DNA of 19,852 nt. Origin: Scalindua sp964437425. GTDB lineage: Bacteria > Planctomycetota > Brocadiia > Brocadiales > Scalinduaceae. A program made the translations under genes and the position numbers. The DNA lies in assembly GCA_964437425.1 (NCBI GenBank), contig CAYTGO010000059.1, forward strand, positions 1-19,852, in the 5' to 3' direction. Position 1 is the first letter of the stretch, and the number at the start of each line of letters is the position of its first letter. Below are positions 1-6,432 of this stretch, one piece after another. A model generated the notes under the pieces. The model searched no databases. It had not been told where the DNA came from and saw only the letters and a program-made list of their open reading frames with translations.

Positions 1-2
1 TT

Positions 3-182
3 TACCTGGATTCGAAAACAATGTGCACTTACCCCAGCAAGGGAAAAGATTTTTTTGAAACATATTTGCAGCAGGCAGATCTTTTTTACGAAGCGTATAA
101 AACTTCTGACCTGAAGGCCATGGGCAGTGCAGCAACAGCTCTCGGTGAGATCAGAAAAAATTGCCACGAAAGGCACAAATAA
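3..182 (+). CDS. Cytochrome c'/b562-like protein, C-terminal end (5' truncated)
   Basis: An open frame enters from the left edge and stops at 180-182; 59 residues are visible. They form two amphipathic helical stretches (around FFETYLQQADLFYEAYKT and DLKAMGSAATALGEIR) and end in RKNCHERHK. A four-helix-bundle cytochrome of the c'/b562 type carries its heme ligand His in exactly this place, five to six residues before the C-terminus, in a CxxCH motif. The second Cys and the His are present here, but the first Cys position is Arg, which is the residue cytochrome b562 has there. The protein would be periplasmic, but its N-terminus and signal peptide lie outside the window. The heme-protein assignment rests on the tail only, so it is moderately sure. 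Confidence 0.55.
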   Translation, partial: YLDSKTMCTYPSKGKDFFETYLQQADLFYEAYKTSDLKAMGSAATALGEIRKNCHERHK

Positions 183-194
183 AAGGAGTCAATA

Positions 195-242
195 ATGGCC
201 ATTTTCTCCTCAGAACCCAATGACAGGATACCTCTTATTTAG
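195..242 (+). CDS. Possible 15-codon ORF with strong ribosome binding site
   Basis: An ATG at 195 follows AAAAGGAG (181-188) at good spacing and opens a 15-residue frame (MAIFSSEPNDRIPLI) that stops at 240. The start region resembles the starts of the genes at 356, 2526 and 14215, all of which use AAAGGAGT. The peptide matches nothing I recognise. It could be a leader peptide, a relic of a lost gene, or chance. Confidence 0.25.
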   Translation: MAIFSSEPNDRIPLI

Positions 243-355
243 AAGCGAATTTCCACTTGCTTTCTAAAAAACAATTCATTAGACTCGAAAGATCAATTGG
301 TTTTAAATTTGTCTGGCTTATATAGCAACGAATCAGGTTGAGAAAGGAGTAATAA

Positions 356-802
356 ATGCCTTTAACTGAATATGTAACAAGAGCCGAGGTAAAGAGAGTA
401 TGCGATGAACTTGGATTGAGAGACTGGTCTTTAATCACTGATCATGTGATCTCAGATGCAGAGGCTTCTACTGTCTTGAAACTTGTAAATACTACAAACA
501 TGGATATCACACTTGATACTTTCCGACAGGGACTGGAAGTTGAACTGGAACATGGGACGATATTTGAAGACGCAAATGTAACCAATAACCATCCGGTATT
601 GACCGGAAAGATTGTATTGGCACATCTCAAGGAGACTATGGACTATTATAAGAGAATTGAAGTTGCCGAGATAGAAGGTGACCTGCTTGAGGCAATCCGA
701 TCAAAAAATCTTGACCGAATCGAATCCAAATATAAGAAGCTTATTGAAGCTCAAGACATCTTAAATAAGTCAGTTGCCGAACAACTCAAGGGAAACGCAT
801 AA
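356..802 (+). CDS. DUF5661-like protein of unknown function
   Basis: This is a 148-residue soluble protein with no signal peptide or membrane segment. The start is supported by AAAGGAG at 342-348. Residues about 55-100 contain FRQGLEVELEHG, then NVTNNHPVLTGKIVLAHLKE and DYYKRIE. I recognise this pattern (G-x2-VELEHG, TGKI-x-LAHL-x-E, DYY-x-R) as the DUF5661 family, which is found in bacteria and phages and has no known biochemical role. The remaining C-terminal part, about residues 103-148, is rich in Glu, Lys and Leu and probably forms a long helix or coiled coil, making the protein somewhat longer than the family core. It lies 3' of the cytochrome fragment on the same strand and converges on the TPR gene. 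The function cannot be inferred from context. Confidence 0.7.
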   Translation: MPLTEYVTRAEVKRVCDELGLRDWSLITDHVISDAEASTVLKLVNTTNMDITLDTFRQGLEVELEHGTIFEDANVTNNHPVLTGKIVLAHLKETMDYYKRIEVAEIEGDLLEAIRSKNLDRIESKYKKLIEAQDILNKSVAEQLKGNA

Positions 803-810
803 CTGCAAAA

Positions 811-920
811 AAAGTTTGAAGTGCCTTAAGATTAGAAGAGTTGAATATGTATTATTGAAAATAAATTACTTCATTTTTTCTCAATTTTAGGCACTTTACA
901 CTTTAGTCACTTCAAACTTT
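811..920. repeat. Composite inverted repeat between convergent genes
   Basis: The arm aaagtttgaagtg (811-823) is the exact reverse complement of cacttcaaacttt (908-920). A second overlapping pair, aagtgcct (819-826) and aggcactt (889-896), competes with it. The right half is built of degenerate units of the type (t)taggcacttta / ctttagtcactt. The element lies between the stop of the DUF5661-like gene (802) and the stop of the leftward TPR gene (932), so it may act as a bidirectional transcription end; no clean U-tract follows the stem. Similar units recur at 17170-17210. Confidence 0.55.
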
Positions 921-931
921 CTTCAAAACCC

Positions 932-1783
932 TCACTGATACCTTGACTGAATCTGTTTCAATCTTTCCGAGAATATTTCTGCTTCGTCTCTCCTTCCGGT
1001 TTTCTCATAAAACTCTACCATGTTCACCAGCACAGTTGCAACGAATGGGTGGTCTTTACCATAAGACTGTTCATATATTCCAAGTGCCCTTATATAAAGG
1101 GACTCAGCCGTATCGTTTGCACCCAGGTAGTAGTTAAGTGTCGCCAGGTTGTTCAGTGCCGTAGCAATATCAGGATGGTCAGGGCCAAGTGCCTTCTCAT
1201 CTATGTTCAATGCCCTCTCAAAGACAGGTACTGCTTCGGCATATTTACCCTGATCTTGATAAAGCCCTCCCAGACTGTTCAGTGCAGCCACAACACTTGG
1301 ATGGTCTGAACCAAAAGCGTTCTCATATATGCTGAGAGCTTCATTATAAAGCGGCTCTGATTCACTATATCTATCCTGAGCCAGATACATATCTGCTAAA
1401 TTCTGCAGGACTGTTGCAACTTTAGGATGATCCGGTCCAAGCCCCTCTTCATAAATCACAAGAGCCTGCTTGAAGAGAGGTTCCGCTTCTGAGAATCTTC
1501 CATATGTCCAGTAAAGCGTTCCCAGCAGGTTCTTGGAAATAGCAATACAGGGATGGTTGGGAGCAAATGTTTCCGTCGCGACCTTTATCGCCTCTTCGCT
1601 CACCTTAATTGCATCTGCATATCGCCTATCTTGTAAAAGCTGAGTCGCTTGATCGTTTAACTCTTCCCACAAATCCTCCTGGGCAAATGTCGGCAAAGCA
1701 AACAATGCAGCCAGAAACATCATCAAAAAAACTCTGACACCACATGAAGCCAAATGCCTTGTTATATTTACCGGTTTGTTCAC
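932..1783 (-). CDS. Secreted kinesin-light-chain-type TPR protein
   Basis: This 283-residue protein starts with GTG at 1783, preceded by AAAGGG eight bases upstream on the minus strand. Residues 1-35 form a signal peptide: a Lys/Arg-containing start, a hydrophobic core (VFLMMFLAALFAL) and the cleavage site PTFA before Q35. The rest is a run of 42-residue TPR units of the TPR_10/TPR_12 type, marked by N/D-HP at residues 76, 118, 160, 202 and 244, an exact 42-residue period. Each unit has the consensus LxNLAxxYxxxGxYxEAEPLYxxALxIxE. Such arrays form superhelical protein-binding surfaces. The export signal places it in the periplasm or outside. No catalytic domain is present and its partner is unknown. 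Confidence 0.88.
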   Translation of the reverse strand: MNKPVNITRHLASCGVRVFLMMFLAALFALPTFAQEDLWEELNDQATQLLQDRRYADAIKVSEEAIKVATETFAPNHPCIAISKNLLGTLYWTYGRFSEAEPLFKQALVIYEEGLGPDHPKVATVLQNLADMYLAQDRYSESEPLYNEALSIYENAFGSDHPSVVAALNSLGGLYQDQGKYAEAVPVFERALNIDEKALGPDHPDIATALNNLATLNYYLGANDTAESLYIRALGIYEQSYGKDHPFVATVLVNMVEFYEKTGRRDEAEIFSERLKQIQSRYQ

Positions 1784-2190
1784 TGTTAATACCCTTTCTT
1801 AATTATATGAATAGACGAGGCAATCTGTTTATCTGCCATGTCATAAATGCGTAAATTTTATATCATACGTAGCATTCTACACGCAAACAGGCTTTATTCA
1901 ATTTCTTTAAAAATAATTAATTATATATACCATCACCACACGCTATATAAGCACTTACTGGGCAAAGCATTATGACAATTACAAAATCATATCAAGTTGC
2001 CTTCAAAACCTTAACCAAAAATTAACAATTTCCTTATTCTCAGTTAACAATACAAACGTACTATCGCACCCGAATTTAATAACAGTTTTCGACTAAAGAA
2101 CAGAGGACACAGCGAAGTAACCGGTGTTATAATAAGTATATTGGGAGTTAGATTTATAATTTTATAGAATAATGTAATAGAGGCTAAAAT
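1784..2190. other. AT-rich intergenic stretch without recognisable gene
   Basis: About 400 bases lie between the start of the leftward TPR gene and the rightward arsenate reductase relic, so any promoters here would be divergent. I see only short stop-rich frames. The right end (2078-2138) holds the first copy of a direct repeat described separately. No RNA gene or clear promoter box stands out. Confidence 0.5.
2078..2138 (+). repeat. Direct repeat, copy 1 (left of arsC relic)
   Basis: It begins aataacagtttt, then ctaaag, and continues with a purine-rich agaggacacag / gaagtaa section. A diverged copy in the same orientation is at 2408-2466. Together they bracket the arsenate reductase fragment. 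The 12-base start is identical; the rest is alignable with several mismatches. Confidence 0.55.
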
Positions 2191-2412
2191 ATGACAAGGA
2201 TCACAATAAACAACACTATGATAAAAGAAGTTTTGTTTGTCCGAACCCACAATTCAGCGAGGTCACAAATGGCAGAAGGCTTAATGAATGCTCTGCGGGG
2301 AGACCGATATGAAGCATTTAGAACCGAAACCGAACAGTCTCAAGTAAATCCTTACGCAGCAAAGTCATTGTCAGAAATTGAAATGAAGAAACATATCGCC
2401 AGAATACAATAA
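2191..2412 (+). pseudogene. Decayed thioredoxin-type arsenate reductase fragment
   Basis: The 73-codon frame matches the N-terminal half of the low-molecular-weight-phosphatase-fold arsenate reductases (ArsC/Wzb superfamily, usually about 130-140 residues). From residue 10 it reads MIKEVLFVRTHNSARSQMAEG, where active members have V-C-T-H/G-N-S-A-R-S-Q-M-A-E. The nucleophilic Cys of the CxxxxxR loop is Arg (codon CGA at about 2242), and the normally invariant region after EAF (SAGTEP) reads RTETEQ. The frame ends shortly after the expected SEIxxxxxKH stretch, at a TAA inside the second copy of a direct repeat. The second catalytic cysteines and the C-terminal half are absent. I call it a non-functional remnant; the natural start of the family corresponds to the ATG at 2218 rather than 2191. 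Confidence 0.75.
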
Positions 2413-2466
2413 CAGTTTTATCACTAAAGCGCAAGAGTCACAGAGAGAATCAGGTATCTTAATAAT
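2408..2466 (+). repeat. Direct repeat, copy 2 (right of arsC relic)
   Basis: It begins with the same aataacagtttt as copy 1 (2078), followed by ctaaag and an agagtcacagagagaa section. The stop codon of the arsenate reductase relic (2410-2412) lies inside it, so the truncation point coincides with the repeat edge. Confidence 0.55.
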
Positions 2467-2525
2467 TCTAGTAATAACCTCTAATTTTAAAACAAGAAGT
2501 TATCAAAAATAAGAAAGGAGTAAAA

Positions 2526-3968
2526 ATGAGAATATTTTTAGTTATAAGTTGGTTGACAATTGGTCTCTTAGCCATGAGTCTTCTTTCTGTACCGATGAGG
2601 GATGTCTCTGCCGAAGAAGATTTAAGTGTGCAGTTGAAGAAGATGGAAGAGATGATGCGGAAACAGCAGGAGATGATTGATGATCTGAAAACCAGGATAG
2701 AAATTCGGGAAGAGGTCGAGCTAACCTCCCTCACTACTGCTGACGAAGGGATGATCGGCAAAAAGGTTGATGAATATTTCCAGAAAGGCGAAGGCAAGGG
2801 AATGTGGGCAGAGATTATGCAGGGACCCAAGCTAAGCTACAAGAAGGGATTCTTCTTTCAGACACGTGACAAAGCTTTCTCCATGAAGATAAACGGAAGG
2901 ATCCAGTTCCGATATAGCTATGAAGATAGAGACAATGTACATGACACGGACGAAGAGCAGGATGACAGCTCATTCAGGATACGACGTTCTCGTGTGAAAT
3001 TTTCAGGTAATGCGTACAAACACTTTAAATACAAGATAGAGCTGGCTCTCTCCTCTACTGGCACAGTTGACGGCAGCAAGGCCGTAGAGTTGTACGACTT
3101 CTGGGCAACATGGAACAAAAACAAGGCATTGAGCGTCCAGTTCGGACAGTGGAAGGTACCGTGGAACAGGCAGCGTGTGGTTTCTTCCCAGAACCAACAG
3201 ATGATCGACCGTGCCAGCTCACAGGATGAGTTTACGATGGACCGACAAATCGGTGTAATGCTGCACGGCAAGCTGTTTAATAAGAAGTTTGAGTATTACA
3301 CAGGAGTATTTAACGGCAACGCAAGAAACCAGAGCTCGAACGGCAACAACGAGATGCTTTATATAGCAAGGGCCTCCTGGAACCCTTTCGGTGCATATGG
3401 TAAGGGTATAGGAGAGGTAGAGAGTGACATCAATTTCTCAGAAAAACCAATCGCCCACCTGTCAGCCGCTATATCATATGACGGCGCTGCGGACAGAGAG
3501 AGATTTAGCAGCACTACCATTGATCTGGACCCCCCGGTTGGCACCGGTATAACACTAAAAGAGGTAAACAAGACCAGTGTTGTAGCAGAGTATGGTCTTA
3601 AATACAGAGGTTTCTCAACCAGCGCAGAGGCATACTGGCGAAGGTTTGATGATATCCGTGCCAACAATATTAACGCCATTGGTTCCGGTGTTATCATTGA
3701 CAGGGGCTTCTTTGTACAGGGAGGATATTTCATTATGCCAAAAAAACTAGAGGTAGCAGGCCGTTATTCGCTCGTTGATTTTGATGATGAAAGAGATGAA
3801 GATGCTGTAAGAGAAGTCGCTTTAGGGATTAACTGGTTCATTGACGAGACTCACGATAATAAGCTGCAGTTTAACTGGATTCGCCAGGACAATGAACTGC
3901 CAAATTCAGTCAGTAGATCAGATGATATAGACTACACTTACCGCCTGCAGTACCAGTTGGCATTTTAA
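2526..3968 (+). CDS. Phosphate-selective porin O/P-type outer-membrane protein
   Basis: The 480-residue protein starts at ATG 2526 behind AAAGGAG (2514-2520). Residues 1-29 form a signal peptide with cleavage after VSA. Residues 32-62 are a Leu/Met/Glu/Lys coiled coil, as in other OprP/OprO-like porins that trimerise in the outer membrane. From about residue 108 the sequence alternates hydrophobic and polar residues as in a 16-strand beta-barrel, with the family hallmarks MKINGRIQFRY, FRIRRSRVKFSG, YKIELAL, and FGQWKVPWNRQRV, and it ends in the typical terminal Phe (YQLAF). Members allow diffusion of phosphate or other anions. Which anion passes here cannot be read from the sequence; the neighbouring arsenate reductase relic is suggestive but weak. 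It appears to be transcribed alone. Confidence 0.87.
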   Translation: MRIFLVISWLTIGLLAMSLLSVPMRDVSAEEDLSVQLKKMEEMMRKQQEMIDDLKTRIEIREEVELTSLTTADEGMIGKKVDEYFQKGEGKGMWAEIMQGPKLSYKKGFFFQTRDKAFSMKINGRIQFRYSYEDRDNVHDTDEEQDDSSFRIRRSRVKFSGNAYKHFKYKIELALSSTGTVDGSKAVELYDFWATWNKNKALSVQFGQWKVPWNRQRVVSSQNQQMIDRASSQDEFTMDRQIGVMLHGKLFNKKFEYYTGVFNGNARNQSSNGNNEMLYIARASWNPFGAYGKGIGEVESDINFSEKPIAHLSAAISYDGAADRERFSSTTIDLDPPVGTGITLKEVNKTSVVAEYGLKYRGFSTSAEAYWRRFDDIRANNINAIGSGVIIDRGFFVQGGYFIMPKKLEVAGRYSLVDFDDERDEDAVREVALGINWFIDETHDNKLQFNWIRQDNELPNSVSRSDDIDYTYRLQYQLAF

Positions 3969-4090
3969 AAGCAGTGTAAGAATCTGAATCTACTGGAGGC
4001 ACTTGCACTTATTTGGTTGAATTTATCTATTAAGGATAATAGTATATTTAATGAAATAAAATGCAGCAACGTTTTTAGAATCTGACATCA

Positions 4091-4423
4091 ATGATAATTA
4101 CTAAATCGGTCATACTGTTTATACTGGCTGGCCTGTGTGAGATAGGCGGTGGATACCTCGTATGGCTCTGGCTTCGGGAAGGCAAAGGTATCTTAATCGG
4201 CGTATTGGGTGGGCTAATTCTGGTACTATACGGAATAATACCGACTCTTCAACCCGCTCACTTTGGCAGGGTTTACGCTGCATATGGAGGGGTATTTGTT
4301 GTAATGTCCATCTTGTGGGGATGGAAGATAGACAAGACTACTCCCGATAAATATGACATTATTGGCGGTATAGTCTGCCTGGTTGGTGTATTCATAATTA
4401 TGTACTGGCCAAGGAATACTTAG
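4091..4423 (+). CDS. YnfA/UPF0060-family small membrane protein
   Basis: This is a 110-residue integral membrane protein with four hydrophobic segments at about residues 5-24, 33-50, 62-80 and 88-106. The sequence LAGLCEIGGGYLVWLWLREGK near the N-terminus and LQPAHFGRVYAAYGGVFVVMSILWGW are characteristic of the YnfA (UPF0060) family, which belongs with the small multidrug resistance type transporters. The length is the usual one for the family (about 105-110). It probably works as a dimer in the inner membrane; the substrate is unknown, though some homologues export toxic cations. No clear ribosome binding site precedes the ATG. It lies 122 bases behind the porin, and a promoter follows 13 bases after its stop. 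Confidence 0.88.
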   Translation: MIITKSVILFILAGLCEIGGGYLVWLWLREGKGILIGVLGGLILVLYGIIPTLQPAHFGRVYAAYGGVFVVMSILWGWKIDKTTPDKYDIIGGIVCLVGVFIIMYWPRNT

Positions 4424-4435
4424 AGTTAAATCAAC

Positions 4436-4464
4436 TTGACAATATATATTATAGTTACTACTAT
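4436..4464 (+). promoter_or_regulatory. Sigma-70 type promoter for the dynamin-like gene
   Basis: A perfect -35 box TTGACA (4436-4441) is separated by exactly 17 bases from TACTAT (4459-4464), a 4-of-6 match to the -10 box. Transcription would begin near 4471 and give a leader of about 97 bases before the ATG at 4568. Confidence 0.6.
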
Positions 4465-4504
4465 CTGAAAAGATTATCAGTTCCAGCACTTCATTGCATA
4501 CGAT

Positions 4505-4547
4505 AACTCCTGTTGAGGGCGTAATACTTCGATAGGAGTTTTTTTAT
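4505..4547 (+). terminator. Terminator-like hairpin in the leader of the dynamin-like gene
   Basis: The arm aactcct (4505-4511) pairs with aggagtt (4534-4540), with a 22-base loop, and is followed at once by a run of Ts (4541-4545), as in a rho-independent terminator. It lies downstream of the promoter at 4436-4464 and only about 20 bases before the next start codon, so it may act as an attenuator as well as ending ynfA-side transcripts. Confidence 0.55.
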
Positions 4548-4567
4548 TAGAGGAATTTCACAATAAC

Positions 4568-6328
4568 ATGTTAGAAGAGTTCATAAACCACAAAACAGAC
4601 ATTCTGGACATCATTGCAGACACCAACAGCCTGTTGGATGAAAGCGACGGGGCAGGCAATGAACGCTTACTCGCTGTCAAAGAGCAGTTGATCTCCAACC
4701 ATTTCAATCTCGTAGTACTTGGACAGTTTAAAAGAGGAAAGACTACGCTGATAAACAGCCTGGTCGGAAATGAAATCCTCCCCTCTTCCGTAGTACCTTT
4801 GACATCGATTGTAACCATCCTGAAATTTGGCAGTAAGGTCCGGTGCGATATTTTCATGAATGACGGTACTGAAAAGAGTATTCAAATTGAGAAACTCCAC
4901 GATTATGTGACAGAGAGTGGTAATCCGAAAAATGTACGCGGAGTTAAATGCGCATCTATTGAGTACCCGATACCACTCCTTGAAAAAGGGATGCAGCTTG
5001 TAGACACTCCGGGTATCGGCTCCACATTCCTCCACAATACAGAGACCACTTATGAGTTCCTTGATCATCTGGATGCTGCAGTATTCCTGATGAGTGCCGA
5101 TGTTCCCATCTCTCAGGTGGAGAAGGAGCTGCTTGAAACAATTAAAAGTTCTACACAGAAGATATTCTTTGTTTTGAATAAAGTTGATAACTTGATCCCT
5201 AAAGAGATTACCGAAATGTCTACATATAACATGAACGTGATTAAAGAGATGGGATTTACTGTCCAGGAGATATGGCCAATCTCTGCCAGAAAAGCTCTTG
5301 AGGCAAAAACTACTGATGACAAAAACCTGCTTCTACATAGTGGCCTTTCAGACCTGGAGGATGCCATCGGGACTTTCCTCTCTACAGAGAAAGGCAAGAT
5401 AGTATTAAACACTGCAATTTCCAAAACAAAGCGAATCTCACTTCAAATACTATCCCAGATAGCTATTGAGACAAAAACGCTGACAGATTCTGAGGAAGAG
5501 TTGGAAAAGAAGATAGACACCTTTCACGAACTCAATGCTAATCTCAAGAAGGACAAGGAAGATATCGCATACCTGATCAAGGGAGAAACTGTTAAGCTGA
5601 ACAAAAGAGTTGAAGAGATATTACAGGGTTTTGATGACACGGAAACCACCAGGATAAGGGAGTGTCTGAATAGTTTTTATGAAGAGAACCAGAACGCCAA
5701 TCCGACTACCCTGAGAGAAGATATGCAGAAGGCCATCAAGGCAGAGATCGTCAAAGGATTTGATCTATTCAAAGAAGACATTGAGGTAGTGATATCTGAC
5801 AGTATCCAGGAGACCTTTAATCGTTATACGAAACGTTCCAATGATATAATGCAGGAGTTTAAAGCTGCCGCCGAGCAGCTCTTTGAAGTACCGATGCAGC
5901 AATCCGATCTCTCTATTGACCTGGCAGAAGATAAACGTTTTTTCTATATGGTCCAGGATGGAACCTCCATGACCGAAGAGGAGGTTAAGTCAATACTGAG
6001 AACCTTCATGCCAAAATCTATCAGTAGAAAAATGATACTGAAGGAGATGATCGATCTGGTAGCCTCTGAAGTAGGCAGAAACTGCGGAAGAACACGCTCT
6101 TCGCTTGCATCCAGGATAGGCAGTACATTTAAACAATACTCAGGAGAGATCGGCAATCTTGGAAATGAACTGATTGAGAATATAGAACAGGCAATGCAAA
6201 AGGGAAAAGATATACGCAAGGATAGTGCAGAATCCATAAAGAACGAACTTACCACACTTTCAAACACATCCGGGAAGCTTGAAGAGAATGTGAAAAACCT
6301 TGAAGGATTATGGAATGAAATTAATTAG
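4568..6328 (+). CDS. Dynamin-like GTPase
   Basis: This 586-residue protein has an N-terminal GTPase domain of the bacterial dynamin-like type. The P-loop is GQFKRGKTT (52-60), the G2 Thr lies in VPLTSIVT (about 79), G3 is DTPG (146-149) and G4 is NKVD (204-207); SAR at 239-241 fits G5. From about residue 285 to the end the sequence is almost wholly helical and rich in Glu, Lys and Leu, as expected for the stalk/middle region. No transmembrane helix is evident, so membrane contact would be through the stalk tip or a partner. Relatives remodel or guard membranes (BDLP, DynA, LeoA), but the specific job here is unknown. AGAGGA (4549-4554) is a somewhat distant ribosome binding site. The last 90 bases of the gene have a degenerate second copy at 7915-8020. 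Confidence 0.87.
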   Translation: MLEEFINHKTDILDIIADTNSLLDESDGAGNERLLAVKEQLISNHFNLVVLGQFKRGKTTLINSLVGNEILPSSVVPLTSIVTILKFGSKVRCDIFMNDGTEKSIQIEKLHDYVTESGNPKNVRGVKCASIEYPIPLLEKGMQLVDTPGIGSTFLHNTETTYEFLDHLDAAVFLMSADVPISQVEKELLETIKSSTQKIFFVLNKVDNLIPKEITEMSTYNMNVIKEMGFTVQEIWPISARKALEAKTTDDKNLLLHSGLSDLEDAIGTFLSTEKGKIVLNTAISKTKRISLQILSQIAIETKTLTDSEEELEKKIDTFHELNANLKKDKEDIAYLIKGETVKLNKRVEEILQGFDDTETTRIRECLNSFYEENQNANPTTLREDMQKAIKAEIVKGFDLFKEDIEVVISDSIQETFNRYTKRSNDIMQEFKAAAEQLFEVPMQQSDLSIDLAEDKRFFYMVQDGTSMTEEEVKSILRTFMPKSISRKMILKEMIDLVASEVGRNCGRTRSSLASRIGSTFKQYSGEIGNLGNELIENIEQAMQKGKDIRKDSAESIKNELTTLSNTSGKLEENVKNLEGLWNEIN

Positions 6329-6370
6329 ACACGAATCCCACTAATCAACTTCTAATCCTCAGATCATCTC

Positions 6371-6411
6371 AACTCGTAACCCGCAACTCGCAACTCGCAA
6401 CTCTTACAACC
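6371..6411 (-). repeat. 7-base tandem repeat at the 3' side of the protease gene
   Basis: On the plus strand it consists of successive units aactcgt, aacccgc, aactcgc, aactcgc, aactctt. Read on the minus strand it begins gttgtaagagttgcgagtt, just downstream of the stop of the leftward protease gene. The same 19 bases begin another such array at 8801 directly after the ATPase gene. Confidence 0.7.
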
Positions 6412-6432
6412 TCAAATCATCTGCTTCTCTGA

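Noticed and set aside
235..438. 67-codon minus-strand frame overlapping the DUF5661-like gene start
   Set aside because: It runs antisense to the strong ribosome site and start of a supported gene and resembles no protein.
6371..6411. Tandem 7-base units as a possible CRISPR array
   Set aside because: There are no unique spacers between units, the units are only 7 bases and imperfect, and no cas genes are present.
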